A stretch of 25,213 nt of DNA from a virus. The translations under genes were made by a program, and so were the position numbers. Shown in pieces: positions 7,298-15,208 of the stretch. Under the pieces are notes generated by a model that was not told the origin of the DNA, did not search any database, and saw only the letters and a list, made by a program, of their open reading frames with translations. Location of the stretch: positions 1 to 25,213 of IMG/VR virus record IMGVR_UViG_3300021403_000051, one strand, 5' to 3'. The first letter of the stretch is position 1; the number at the start of each line of letters is the position of its first letter.

Positions 7298-9283
7298 GTG
7301 TCCGTTGGTCCCGCCATCCTTAAAATCGACATCATCACCGACGCGTCCAAAGCCACCGCGGGGTTGGACAAAATCGGGTCCGCCGCTAGTAAGAATTCCA
7401 CCGGGGTCGACAAGGCGTCGTCATCCCTCAAGACGCTAGGCAAAACCGCCGCCCTCGCCGCGGGCGCCGCCGCCGTCGGTGGTCTGGTCGCGGTGTTCAA
7501 GACGGGGGCGGACGAACAAAAAGACTTCCTAGCGGGCCAGGCGCAACTAGCCAACGGGATCAAGTCGACCGGTAACGCCGCGGGCGTGACCGTCGATGGA
7601 CTAGAGGACCTGGCGGGGTCGATACAAGGCTATTCGGGCCAAACGGACGACTCAATTGTGGCGTCGGAAAATCTCCTGTTGACGTTCACTAACCTAAAAA
7701 ACGGGGTTGGCGACGGTAACCAGGTGTTTGACGAGGCGACAAAGATGACCGCCGACATGGCGGCGAAGATGGGCGGCGACGCCTCCAAATATGCGGTCCA
7801 ACTAGGTAAGGCGTTGAATGACCCTTATAAGGGGATCGCCGCCCTGTCCCGCGTCGGGGTCACGTTCACCCAACAGCAAAAGGACCAGATAAAGGCGTTG
7901 CAGGATTCCGGCGACACGATGGGCGCCCAAAAGGTGATCCTCGCCGAACTACAAAAGGAATTCGGCGGCGCGGCACAGGCGGCGGGGCAATCCCTACCGG
8001 GCCAATTGGCCATCGCCAAACGGGGGTTCGAGGACGTATCACAGGGGTTGGTCGCGGGGTTAATGCCGGTCCTAACCACCCTGGTTAACATCCTCAACCA
8101 ATACGTGATGCCCGCGTTTAAAGCGACCATGGGGTTCATATCGGAACACCAAACGATATTCGGCATCCTCGCCGCCGCCATCGGCATCGTCGTGGCCGCT
8201 ATCAAGGTATGGTCAATCGTCCAGGCGATCCTAAATTCGACCCTGTTGGCCAACCCCATCGTGGCCATCATCGCGGGGATCCTGGCGCTCATCGCCGCCC
8301 TGGTCATCGCCTACAAAAAGGTGGGTTGGTTCCGCGACCTGGTCAATGCCGCGTTCGGGGTGATCAAAACCGTTATCGGCGCCGTGATGGCGTTCATCAC
8401 CCAGGTTGTCCCCAACGCGTTCGCCGCCGTCGTCGGGTTCGTGACAGGTCTACCGCGCCGACTCGCCGCCGCGGGCGCGGGGATTTGGGATTGGATCACG
8501 GCCAGGTGGTCGGCGGTGTGGGGCGCGGTCACGGGCGCCATCGGTGCGGCGGTGTCGTTCGTGGGCACCATCCCCCGGAAATTCGCGGCGGCGGCGAGTG
8601 CCGTGTGGGGGTGGATCTCGGAACGATTCGCGGCGGCGTGGTCGGCGGTCACGTCGGCGGTCGCGGGCGCGGTGTCCTGGGTCGCGGGGATCCCCGCCCG
8701 GTTCAAGTCCGCCGCGGGCGACGTGTGGGCGTGGCTAGGGTCCACGTTCCAATCGGCGTGGTCGGCGGTCGAATCCGCGTTCGGGACCGCCCTTAATTGG
8801 ATCCGCGGGATACCGTCGGCCATCGCGTCCGCCCTGTCGGGGTTGTTCGGGATCATCACCCAACCCTTTAGGGACGCGTGGGATTGGATCAATTCCCACC
8901 TGATTGGACCCGTGAAGAACACGTGGAACGGGATAGCCAACGCCATCAACGGGGTCCAATTTTCGGTCACCGTCCCGTCCTGGGTCCCTGGGATCGGGGG
9001 CAAGGGGTGGACGTTGGGTCTACCGGATTTGCCCCTACTCGATTCGGGTGGGTACATCACGTCCGCGACCCTGGCCGTGGTCGGGGAACGCCGCCCGGAA
9101 ATCGTGGCGCCAGAGGACGTCATCCGTCGGATCATCAGGGAAGAGGGCGGCGGCGGCGGACCCACAATCATCGTCCAGGGCGCGCTAGATCCCAACGCGG
9201 TGGCCCGCCAGATTGACGATTTGTTGACGAACCACCATCGCCGCGTCGCGGGCGTTCGGAACATCCGCGGGTCGGTCCGATGA
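7298..9283 (+). CDS. tape measure protein
   Basis: 661 residues from GTG 7298, with GGAAGGGG 9 bases upstream. It sets tail length; by the usual rule of about 0.15 nm per residue the tail would be near 100 nm. The N-terminus holds small-residue helices; a strongly hydrophobic stretch at about residues 287-345 (FGILAAAIGIVVAAI, then ANPIVAIIAGILALIAALVIA) could insert in the host membrane during DNA entry. A Trp-rich 40-residue tandem repeat covers about 386-535. The C-terminus (GGGGGPTIIVQGALDP, then ARQIDDLLTNHHRR) is typical of the family. The ATGA overlap links it to the next tail gene. Confidence 0.93.
   Translation: MSVGPAILKIDIITDASKATAGLDKIGSAASKNSTGVDKASSSLKTLGKTAALAAGAAAVGGLVAVFKTGADEQKDFLAGQAQLANGIKSTGNAAGVTVDGLEDLAGSIQGYSGQTDDSIVASENLLLTFTNLKNGVGDGNQVFDEATKMTADMAAKMGGDASKYAVQLGKALNDPYKGIAALSRVGVTFTQQQKDQIKALQDSGDTMGAQKVILAELQKEFGGAAQAAGQSLPGQLAIAKRGFEDVSQGLVAGLMPVLTTLVNILNQYVMPAFKATMGFISEHQTIFGILAAAIGIVVAAIKVWSIVQAILNSTLLANPIVAIIAGILALIAALVIAYKKVGWFRDLVNAAFGVIKTVIGAVMAFITQVVPNAFAAVVGFVTGLPRRLAAAGAGIWDWITARWSAVWGAVTGAIGAAVSFVGTIPRKFAAAASAVWGWISERFAAAWSAVTSAVAGAVSWVAGIPARFKSAAGDVWAWLGSTFQSAWSAVESAFGTALNWIRGIPSAIASALSGLFGIITQPFRDAWDWINSHLIGPVKNTWNGIANAINGVQFSVTVPSWVPGIGGKGWTLGLPDLPLLDSGGYITSATLAVVGERRPEIVAPEDVIRRIIREEGGGGGPTIIVQGALDPNAVARQIDDLLTNHHRRVAGVRNIRGSVR
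8453..8900 (+). repeat. 120-base tandem repeat inside the tape measure gene
   Basis: Units begin at codons for Pro at 8453, 8573, 8693 and 8813, a spacing of exactly 120 bases (40 residues). The first three units share the plan P-[RA]-[RK]-F/L-x-x-A-A, then W-x-W, then W-S-A-V, a hydrophobic stretch and a closing W/F-V-x-G-I; the fourth is partial and drifts. DNA identity between units is moderate, so the duplication is old. The unit length suggests a repeated helical hairpin; gain or loss of a unit would change tail length by about 6 nm. Confidence 0.8.
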
Positions 9284-11208
9284 CCGCGCCCACCGCCGAC
9301 ATCGCGTGCCAGGTGTACGCGGGCGGGACCCTGTTGGCCGACACCGCCGACGAATTCCTAGCGTCGGTCCCGACGGTCCTGGCGGGGTTGTCGGTCACCT
9401 GGGGGCGTAACACCATCGTTGATCAACCCGCGACAACGGAATGTGCGTTCACCGTCCGCGACAAGGGCGGCGACGCCGACTACCTGGCGCTACTCCACAC
9501 GGGACATCCCGTCCAGATATGGGCGTCGGCGGACCTGTCATCGGGTGACGCGCCCATCAACATCGTTGTTGACGGCGGGTTTGAGGACACCACAATTCCG
9601 GTGGCGAATCGCGCAACGGCGGCGGCGGGGTCCGCCACCTACGCCACCGACGTCGTCCATTCCGGGGTCCGGGCGTTGCGGGTCGACGGCCACGCCGCGG
9701 GCGCCGCCAGGGTGTTCATCGGACCGATCCCGTTTACCGCCGCCGCCGACGGGTGGGACGACACCCCTAAGACGCTCACGGGGCAGGCGTGGACTATCCA
9801 GGCGGCGGTACGTCCCGCCACCGCGGCGGTAACCACGGTGGCCCCCTGGTTGGCCACGTCGCCCGTTCCGGGCGGCGGTGGAACCCACGTCCTGGCGGGC
9901 GGTGTCGTCCCGCCTGGCGGGTGGCAGACGTACGCGCAAACGTGGACGGTGTCGGCGGCGGACCCCGCGGGGACCTGGGTGGGCGTCGCGGTCATCCTGT
10001 CGGGGTTCGTGGCGTGGGCGGATTGGCCCGGTACGTGGGCGGCGCAAACGGGGTCATGGCAGGACCTGGGGACGTCCGTAGTCGATGACGTGGCCATCCT
10101 GGCGCCCCCGGTGGCCCAACGGACGGTCCTGGTGTTCACAGGGCGGATAACGTCCCTCACCCTGCAATCAGGGGGCGGCGGCGGCGTGTCGGTGGACGTG
10201 ACCGCCGCCGATTGGACCGCGGACCTTGCCAACGACGCGATTGGGGATAACCCGTGGTTGGCCGAAAAGGTATCCGCGCGGGTCCCCCGGATCCTCGCCC
10301 TCACGGGATCCGGGGTGACCGCAACCATTGACCCGTTCCCCGCGGGCCAAACGGTGTCATGGGTGGACGTGGATTCCCAACCCGCCATGGACCTGTTGTC
10401 CCAACTAGCGATTTCGACCGATTCGGTGTTGTGGTCCGCCTGGCACGGATCCCGCGGTTTCTATCTGTGGTTTGAGGACCCCGCGAGTCGGTCCGCGTTG
10501 CGGGTCCTCGCGGTCGACCCCGATACGGGGTTCATCGAAATTGTCACGGGGACCCGCCCCTCGAACGGGATCTATTTGCCATCCTGTTCGCTCGCCCTGG
10601 ATCCAATCCAGGTGGTTCAAGACGTGTCCGACATCGTCACCCGCGTTGACGTCGGGTGGCAGGACCAGACACTCAACGACGACGGGCAACCCGACCCCAC
10701 CGACCGGAATTACCTGGTCGTGGATGCCGACGCCGAAACCGAATTCGGGCAACGCCGCGTCCAGGTGTCGACGCAACTAACCACCCAGGCGGCGGCGGTC
10801 GTGATCGGGGATCGGGTCCTCGCGCGGTCCCGCGGGTTGGGGTGGCGGGCGTCGGGGTTCGAATGGGACACGCGCCTCCCCCAGGAATTCACCGACGCCA
10901 ACAGGCGCGCCGCCATGGACCTGTTGGACGGGACGCTACGAATCGGGGCGCCCCTGGTCATTGACGACATGCCCGCGTGGTCGCCGTCGGGTCCGGTCCT
11001 GGTGTCCTACCTAGAGGGCGGGACCTACTCCTATCAGGGCGGGCGTTGGACGTTCGACCTCAACCTGTCCCCGTCGGGGCAATCGGGCGCGTCCACCCGG
11101 TGGGTCGACCTACCGAACACCTGGACGTGGCGGATGTTCGACCCCGGATTGGTCTGGTTGGACCTGTTGGGGACCACCGTCGGGACCACCACCCAGGAGA
11201 CACCATGA
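9280..11208 (+). CDS. distal tail/tail hub protein with carbohydrate-binding-like insert
   Basis: 642 residues; ATGA overlap with the tape measure. The N-terminus (about 1-92) and the part after residue 280 (VFTGRITSLTLQ, then SVDVTAADWTADLAND) resemble actinophage tail hub/minor tail proteins. Between them, at about residues 95-280, lies a jelly-roll-like insert beginning VVDGGFEDTTIP, with SGVRALRVDG and later GGWQTYAQTWTV; this pattern is typical of CBM4/9-type carbohydrate-binding modules. The gene merges functions that many phages divide between Dit and Tal proteins. It probably forms the tail tip and contacts cell-wall glycans. The internal module assignment is by pattern only. Confidence 0.75.
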   Translation: MTAPTADIACQVYAGGTLLADTADEFLASVPTVLAGLSVTWGRNTIVDQPATTECAFTVRDKGGDADYLALLHTGHPVQIWASADLSSGDAPINIVVDGGFEDTTIPVANRATAAAGSATYATDVVHSGVRALRVDGHAAGAARVFIGPIPFTAAADGWDDTPKTLTGQAWTIQAAVRPATAAVTTVAPWLATSPVPGGGGTHVLAGGVVPPGGWQTYAQTWTVSAADPAGTWVGVAVILSGFVAWADWPGTWAAQTGSWQDLGTSVVDDVAILAPPVAQRTVLVFTGRITSLTLQSGGGGGVSVDVTAADWTADLANDAIGDNPWLAEKVSARVPRILALTGSGVTATIDPFPAGQTVSWVDVDSQPAMDLLSQLAISTDSVLWSAWHGSRGFYLWFEDPASRSALRVLAVDPDTGFIEIVTGTRPSNGIYLPSCSLALDPIQVVQDVSDIVTRVDVGWQDQTLNDDGQPDPTDRNYLVVDADAETEFGQRRVQVSTQLTTQAAAVVIGDRVLARSRGLGWRASGFEWDTRLPQEFTDANRRAAMDLLDGTLRIGAPLVIDDMPAWSPSGPVLVSYLEGGTYSYQGGRWTFDLNLSPSGQSGASTRWVDLPNTWTWRMFDPGLVWLDLLGTTVGTTTQETP

Positions 11209-11855
11209 CCGAATATGCCGACGTCCTCACCCGGTTGTCGGGCGCCCTGTCGGCCCGCGAGGACACCGACGCGTTGCGGGAAGAATTGTTCGCCGCCTAC
11301 CTGGCGGGGCGCGCCGCGTCCCTGTTCGGCGGGACGACGCCCGCGGGGTTGCCATGGCCCGCCCCAACGGATCCGGTCGCGGCGGGCGCCGACGCTATCC
11401 GCGCCCTGGCGGAAGCGGTCGACCCCACCGTCCGGAACAACGACCAATATTTGATCTTGAATGGCGCGACGGCGGTCACGTTGGGCGCGGGCGCCTGGTC
11501 CTCGATCTCATGGCCCACCGTCGAAAAGCAAAAGGGAACCGACGTCACCCAATCCGGAAACGGGTTCGTCCTCAACGCGGGCGGCGTGTTCGGCATATCC
11601 GTGATGTTGACGTGGACCACCGCCCTCAACGGGAATTTTTCGATGGGCATTGGCCCATCGGCGGGATCCGGACCCGACGCCCTCTACCGGGCGAGTATGC
11701 CGACGCCCGCGGCGGGATTGACCCTGACCGCCTATTGGGAACGCCCCGTTAACGCGGGGACCGCCTTGTCACTGTTCGTGATCCAAAACGGAACCGGAAC
11801 CCAAACCATCGGCGGTCGCCGCCTGTCGATCCGCCGCCTGTCGAACTACCCCTAA
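11205..11855 (+). CDS. tail tip/receptor-binding protein with C1q-like head
   Basis: 216 residues; ATGA overlap and an upstream CAGGAGA. The N-terminal 80 residues are helical (TRLSGALSAREDTDALREEL, later DAIRALAEAVDPTV) and may trimerise or attach to the hub. The C-terminal 130 residues form a beta sandwich pattern: GNGFVLNAGGVFGISVMLTW, then NGNFSMGIG, LTLTAYWERPVNAGTALSLF and a final RRLSIRRL strand. This is the layout of C1q/TNF-like phage receptor-binding heads. It would determine host range. No chaperone gene is seen beside it. Confidence 0.7.
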   Translation: MTEYADVLTRLSGALSAREDTDALREELFAAYLAGRAASLFGGTTPAGLPWPAPTDPVAAGADAIRALAEAVDPTVRNNDQYLILNGATAVTLGAGAWSSISWPTVEKQKGTDVTQSGNGFVLNAGGVFGISVMLTWTTALNGNFSMGIGPSAGSGPDALYRASMPTPAAGLTLTAYWERPVNAGTALSLFVIQNGTGTQTIGGRRLSIRRLSNYP

Positions 11856-11872
11856 CCCGAACGGGAGACACC

Positions 11873-12142
11873 ATGTCGTATTGGGACATCGCGCAAATGT
11901 CCGCGGACCTCGATCTCACATCGCGGGTCGCGGCGTGTGCGGCGCAAGAGGGCGCCGACAACCCCCGCCAATGGGCGGCGGACAACATGTTGACCGTTGC
12001 GGCGGCGCCCGGTTGGGGCGAGGCGTGGGCGTCGGCCATCGCGGGCGGAAACGAATTCCCAGGACGGGACCCCGCCGTGATCACCGACCCCCAAATCCTC
12101 GCGGAAGTCCAGGCGGAACTAGGCGCGGGCGCGGGCGGATGA
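11873..12142 (+). CDS. conserved small actinophage protein of unknown function
   Basis: 89 residues after a strong GGGAGA SD. The sequence SYWDIAQMSADLDLTSRVAA, then CAAQEG and a Trp/Ala-rich middle, then FPGRDPAVITDPQILAEVQA resembles small proteins commonly found between tail tip and lysis genes in actinobacterial phages. No domain function is known to me. It is acidic, without signal or membrane segment, and could be a tail component. It overlaps the next gene by ATGA. Confidence 0.7.
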   Translation: MSYWDIAQMSADLDLTSRVAACAAQEGADNPRQWAADNMLTVAAAPGWGEAWASAIAGGNEFPGRDPAVITDPQILAEVQAELGAGAGG

Positions 12143-12318
12143 CGGGGACGGTGACCACCGCGGCGTCGGTCATCCTGGCCGTCATCGTCGCCCTGGTCAC
12201 CGTCCTGGCCCGCCTCGCCTACCGCCAGGAACGCGACATATCCGCCCTGGCCCAACGTGTCGCGCGCCTTGAGGGCGCCGCCCGCGAACCCCAACGCCAC
12301 CAGGAGGACGACGAATGA
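12139..12318 (+). CDS. small single-pass membrane protein, possible holin or spanin-like
   Basis: 59 residues. One hydrophobic helix at about residues 8-27 (SVILAVIVALVTVLARLAY) is followed by a short amphipathic, charged helix (ERDISALAQRVARLEG) and a polar tail. The start overlaps the previous stop (ATGA). Its position directly in front of the lysin genes suggests a role in lysis (accessory holin), but a tail-associated membrane anchor is also possible. No family recognised. Confidence 0.65.
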   Translation: MTGTVTTAASVILAVIVALVTVLARLAYRQERDISALAQRVARLEGAAREPQRHQEDDE

Positions 12319-12560
12319 CACCCGAACCGGAATCCGACAACGTCACGCGGTCACTCCTGGTGGACGTCGTCGCCCGCCGCCTCGCCGACGCCGTCGCCAC
12401 CTACGCCACGAAATCCCACGACCCCGACCCGCCGCCCGCCTGGGACGAATTGGACCGCCGCGGGCGGAACAGGTACCGCGCCGCCGTTATCGCCGCCGTC
12501 ACCGACCCCGACACCCACCCCGCGTTGGTCGACCTGGTCCGCCTGGTGATGCCGGTATGA
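12315..12560 (+). CDS. small hypothetical protein in lysis cassette
   Basis: 81 residues, ATGA overlaps at both ends and CAGGAGGACGA as SD. It is mostly helical: an N-terminal helix NVTRSLLVDVVARRLADAVA, a Pro/Asp-rich turn (HDPDPPPAWDEL) and a second helix RNRYRAAVIAAVTDP. Actinophages often carry such a protein close to the endolysin, but I know of no function. No cysteines, signal or membrane segment. Confidence 0.6.
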   Translation: MTPEPESDNVTRSLLVDVVARRLADAVATYATKSHDPDPPPAWDELDRRGRNRYRAAVIAAVTDPDTHPALVDLVRLVMPV

Positions 12561-13252
12561 GCGGCGGGTATTCCTACAACGGGTGGCCCGCGTCGGACGA
12601 TTCGTCCGCCATTGGGGTCAACCGCGGGTTTGAGGTCGACGGGGTCACGTTCCCAGGCGGGTGCAAGTCGGGGGACGTTGAAACGGTATTCCGATACCTG
12701 GTCGAACAATTGGACGGGATCGAACCCCTAGTGCCTGGGTGGTGTTGGGGTTATGAGTACCGCGCCAACGTCAACAACCCCTCTAGCCTGTCGTGCCACG
12801 CGTCGGCCACCGCCCTGGACTACAACGCCCCCGACCACCCGAACGGCGGTCCCGCGTACGGCGGGTGGACCGATGACCAGGTCGACCAAATCCGGGACCT
12901 GTTGGACTACCTAGGCGGCGTCGTTGATTGGGGCGCCGATTTCTCCGGAACCAAAGATCCCATGCACTTCGAAATTTCGGGGGACGCCGCCGACGTCGCC
13001 CGCGTGGCCACCATGATCCGCAACCAGGAGGACGACGACATGGCGCTATCACCAGAGGACAAGGATTGGATTTCGGACACCGTCACCAACGCCATCAATA
13101 AGGCGTTGCGGGTCGATACGTACATCGTCACCAACGACCGCGCGTCCACCCCCAACGACGTCCCCTACTCATTCGAAACGGGGATGGAACGCCTTATCCG
13201 GTTGACGTCCGGGACGTTCGTGGGCGAGACAGGGAAACCCCACGACGACTAA
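12557..13252 (+). CDS. endolysin, M15/VanY-like peptidase
   Basis: 231 residues. The zinc peptidase signature is S79-x-H81...A86-x-D88 in SLSCHASATALDYN, and D134-P-M-H137-F-E139 in DPMHFEI. It would cut peptide stems of peptidoglycan; whether D,D- or L-Ala-D-Glu specific cannot be read. The Gly of the SxHxxGxAxD motif is replaced by Ala84. Residues 1-155 are the catalytic domain. The last 70 residues, starting at Met162, form a separate module preceded by its own AGGAGG. The start overlaps the previous stop (ATGA) with a weak SD, so coupling is likely. A second lysin follows the holin. Confidence 0.88.
   Translation: MSGGYSYNGWPASDDSSAIGVNRGFEVDGVTFPGGCKSGDVETVFRYLVEQLDGIEPLVPGWCWGYEYRANVNNPSSLSCHASATALDYNAPDHPNGGPAYGGWTDDQVDQIRDLLDYLGGVVDWGADFSGTKDPMHFEISGDAADVARVATMIRNQEDDDMALSPEDKDWISDTVTNAINKALRVDTYIVTNDRASTPNDVPYSFETGMERLIRLTSGTFVGETGKPHDD
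13040..13252 (+). CDS. internal in-frame start for the C-terminal module of the M15 lysin
   Basis: AGGAGG at 13026-13031 lies 8 bases before ATG 13040, which is codon 162 of the peptidase gene. Translation from here gives a 70-residue module beginning MALSPEDKDWISDTVTNAIN. The full gene's own start has a much weaker SD. Some endolysins (for example enterococcal Lys170) make an extra wall-binding chain this way, which assembles with the full-length enzyme. The coincidence with the domain border supports the same here; see also 14181. Confidence 0.55.
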   Translation: MALSPEDKDWISDTVTNAINKALRVDTYIVTNDRASTPNDVPYSFETGMERLIRLTSGTFVGETGKPHDD

Positions 13253-13259
13253 CCCCGAC

Positions 13260-13292
13260 GGCGGTGGGCGCCGTATGAGGACGCCCACCGCC
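13260..13292 (+). terminator. 11-bp perfect hairpin between lysin and holin genes
   Basis: GGCGGTGGGCG (13260-13270) pairs perfectly with CGCCCACCGCC (13282-13292) around an 11-base loop. There is no T-run after it, so it is not a classical intrinsic terminator; in high-GC actinobacteria such stems may still slow or stop transcription or protect RNA ends. It lies in the only gap of the lysis cassette, 72 bases, before the holin SD (AGGAAGGGG). Confidence 0.6.
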
Positions 13293-13324
13293 CCAACCGA
13301 ACACCCAACCAGGAAGGGGACACC

Positions 13325-13564
13325 ATGGCCGACCACCACGCCACCACCAGGCGCCCGCCGTGGGTCATCGTCACCGTCGCCGCCCTCGCCGCCATCGTCG
13401 TCGCGTCCCTGGTGGTCGTGATCCTCGCGGGCTACCGCACGGGCGAGATAGTGGCGTTCATCGGGGAAGTCGTCGCCGCCATCGTCGGCGCCGTCGTGGC
13501 CATCCGCGCCGCCGTCCAGGGCATCACGCCCACGCCGCCGACAACGGACGCCACCGATGTCTAG
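13325..13564 (+). CDS. holin (two transmembrane segments)
   Basis: 79 residues with two hydrophobic helices: about residues 13-35 (VIVTVAALAAIVVASLVVVI) and 42-62 (IVAFIGEVVAAIVGAVVAIR), joined by a short Gly-Tyr-Arg turn. The N-terminus is polar with His and Arg; the C-terminus is Pro/Thr-rich. Size, topology and location between two peptidoglycan hydrolases fit a class II holin that permeabilises the membrane. Strong SD AGGAAGGGG before ATG 13325. It overlaps the amidase start (ATGTCTAG). Confidence 0.88.
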   Translation: MADHHATTRRPPWVIVTVAALAAIVVASLVVVILAGYRTGEIVAFIGEVVAAIVGAVVAIRAAVQGITPTPPTTDATDV

Positions 13565-14378
13565 TTGGCAATCCCGATTCGAGGCGGAACTAAGGCGGCG
13601 GTGGCGTGACGTGTCCGCCCCGTCGGGGTGGATCAACCGGAACAACCGAACGGGTTGGATCACGGGCGGACCCATAGGCGCGGTGTTCCACCACACCGCG
13701 TCGTCGTCGGATAACGGGGCGGTCAACACCATCACGAACGGGTGGAGTGGCCACCCCGGACCTGTGTACAACGTCCTGGTCCTGTCCACCGGGGCGGTCC
13801 ACCTGATAGCGGGCGGACCCGCCAACCACGCGGGGCGCGGTAGCGGCGCCGTCCGCGACCGGATCCGGGCGGGCGGTCCACCCGGCGCGACCGGACCCGA
13901 CACGATGAATGGCAACCAATCGTTTTTCGGGGTGTCCGCCCGCCACGTCGGGACGAACCCGAACTACCCCCAGGCGCAACTAGACGCCATCGTTGCGGTG
14001 GGCGCCGCGTTTTGCGTCGCCCGCGGGTTGAACCCCACCACCTGTTTCCACCACCGCGAATGGTCCCTACGCAAAATCGACATGTCATGGCGCGGCGACC
14101 TACGCGGGTTGGTCACCACCGCCGTCCGCGGGTCCACGCCCGCGCCGATCCCACCCACCACACCGCCAGGAGGCGACGACATGAACGATGCCGATTTCGA
14201 ACGGATCCGCGGGATGATCCGATCCGAGATACGCGATTTCTTTTCCGTCCAACGGGTCCGCGTGCAAGGGGACGAGATGAACAACCCCCGTGACTACGAC
14301 GCCACCCGCGACGCGCGGGATATGCGGGCGGTCCGCCTGTCCTCAATCGCCGCCGCCAAAGTGACGGGACGGATCTAG
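13557..14378 (+). CDS. endolysin, N-acetylmuramoyl-L-alanine amidase (amidase_2)
   Basis: 273 residues. Zinc-amidase pattern: FHHT at residues 44-47, NHAGRGSG at 90-97, NQSFFGVSARH at 120-130 and the second ligand region FHHREW...KIDMSW at 164-178. It would cut the bond between muramic acid and the peptide. A Pro-rich linker (PAPIPPTTPPGG) at about 195-206 leads to a C-terminal module starting at Met209, again preceded by an AGGAGG SD. The start overlaps the holin stop by 8 bases. Together with the M15 enzyme it gives two different wall-cutting activities. Confidence 0.92.
   Translation: MSSWQSRFEAELRRRWRDVSAPSGWINRNNRTGWITGGPIGAVFHHTASSSDNGAVNTITNGWSGHPGPVYNVLVLSTGAVHLIAGGPANHAGRGSGAVRDRIRAGGPPGATGPDTMNGNQSFFGVSARHVGTNPNYPQAQLDAIVAVGAAFCVARGLNPTTCFHHREWSLRKIDMSWRGDLRGLVTTAVRGSTPAPIPPTTPPGGDDMNDADFERIRGMIRSEIRDFFSVQRVRVQGDEMNNPRDYDATRDARDMRAVRLSSIAAAKVTGRI
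14181..14378 (+). CDS. internal in-frame start for the C-terminal module of the amidase
   Basis: AGGAGG at 14168-14173 lies 7 bases before ATG 14181, codon 209 of the amidase gene, directly after the Pro-rich linker. The product would be 65 residues, starting MNDADFERIRGMIRSEIRDF with charged helices. The same layout occurs in the M15 lysin: the local sequences CAGGAGGACGACGACATG and CAGGAGGCGACGACATG are almost identical. A separately made C-terminal chain is likely but unproven. Confidence 0.55.
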   Translation: MNDADFERIRGMIRSEIRDFFSVQRVRVQGDEMNNPRDYDATRDARDMRAVRLSSIAAAKVTGRI

Positions 14379-14453
14379 AGGGTTAGGATCCCAACAACCC
14401 CGTTGGCCGTCGATCTCCCCTCAAGGACACCCCGACGCCCACACGGTGGCCAG

Positions 14454-14490
14454 ACGCCGCCGCCCCGCGTAATGCCGGACGGCGGCGTTG
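14454..14490. terminator. hairpin between convergent lysis and minus-strand operons
   Basis: ACGCCGCC (14454-14461) pairs with GGCGGCGT (14481-14488) around a 19-base loop whose ends can extend the stem by one pair; TTGTCCGTTT follows on the plus strand. It lies in the 258-base gap between the amidase stop (14378) and the end of the minus-strand cluster (14637), where a terminator is expected. Other GC palindromes (CCCCGCGGGG near 14562, GGGGCGCCCC near 14604) lie in the same gap. No gene is seen there. Confidence 0.55.
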
Positions 14491-14636
14491 TCCGTTTGGC
14501 GACCAGGTAACGGAGTGTGGCCCCTGTCCCAATCACCGCGTTTCTATGGCGGGTCATCCCCGCGGGGCACCTGGTCGGGGGCAACGTACCCCAAATCGCC
14601 CCAGGGGGCGCCCCAGGGACGGCCGTGGGGGCACGA

Positions 14637-14849
14637 TCACCCGTTGGGTGGTGTAACGGGACCACCCACCAGGGCAACCACCAGGTGGGGGATAACGTCG
14701 TGGAGGTCCGGGCGCCCGCCACGCCTGTCCCGTTCGATCCACCCCGCCAACACCCGTTCGGCCATCGCCCGCGTCGGGACGCTAGTAACCGACGCCCGCC
14801 GCCCGGTTCGTGAGTCGACCCAACCCCATTGACCCCGCGTGGCGGTCAA
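14637..14849 (-). CDS. small hypothetical protein, last gene of minus-strand cluster
   Basis: 70 residues starting from TTG 14849, which overlaps the preceding stop (TTGA) and has AGGAAGG 7 bases upstream. A longer reading from ATG 14888 exists but would overlap the previous gene by 43 bases. The protein reads TATRGQWGWVDSRTGRRASV, then AMAERVLAGWIERDRRGGRP and an aliphatic end (DVIPHLVVALVGG). It is basic and helical in the middle. No family recognised. Confidence 0.6.
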   Translation of the reverse strand: MTATRGQWGWVDSRTGRRASVTSVPTRAMAERVLAGWIERDRRGGRPDLHDVIPHLVVALVGGPVTPPNG

Positions 14850-15208
14850 TGCCGCGCCTTCCTGGACGCCCGAACCCGCGCCACCCATTGGTCGTGGCCC
14901 GCCAACGCCGCCACCGCCGATCCGTAGCGCTCCTGATATCCGTCAAGGTCGCCGCCGAACACCATCGTTTCGAATATCAACGGGACCGGTCCCGGACCGA
15001 ACCTGTGATCTAGTCCCAACCACACCGTGGACACCCGGACGTCCCCCACATCGGTCAACCCGACCCGCCGATAAGCGGGGTCGCGTGCTAGTTGCACGTA
15101 CCGCCTGACGCCGATGGGGCGCCCCTCGCGGTCAAACCACACGGGTTCCTCGAACCACCCTGGATCGGGATTGAACGACCCTGGATCGGGTCGCGGATCA
15201 TCCATCAT
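14846..15208 (-). CDS. conserved actinophage hypothetical protein
   Basis: 120 residues; start overlaps the previous stop (ATGA). The N-terminus is Pro/Asp-rich (DDPRPDPGSFNPDPGWF), the middle has VWFDREGRPIGVRRYVQLARDP followed by STVWLGLDHRFGPG, and the end reads IFETMVFGG then YGSAVAALAGHDQWVARVR. The pattern W-L-G-L-D-H, F-E-T-M-V-F and A-L-A-G-H recurs in proteins of many actinobacterial phages and prophages that have no known role. Single polypeptide without membrane segment. Confidence 0.75.
   Translation of the reverse strand: MMDDPRPDPGSFNPDPGWFEEPVWFDREGRPIGVRRYVQLARDPAYRRVGLTDVGDVRVSTVWLGLDHRFGPGPVPLIFETMVFGGDLDGYQERYGSAVAALAGHDQWVARVRASRKARH

Noticed and set aside
14379-14636. 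Frames on both strands in the convergent gap
   Set aside because: Gly/Pro/Arg-rich, no SD and full of palindromes; better explained as terminator region.
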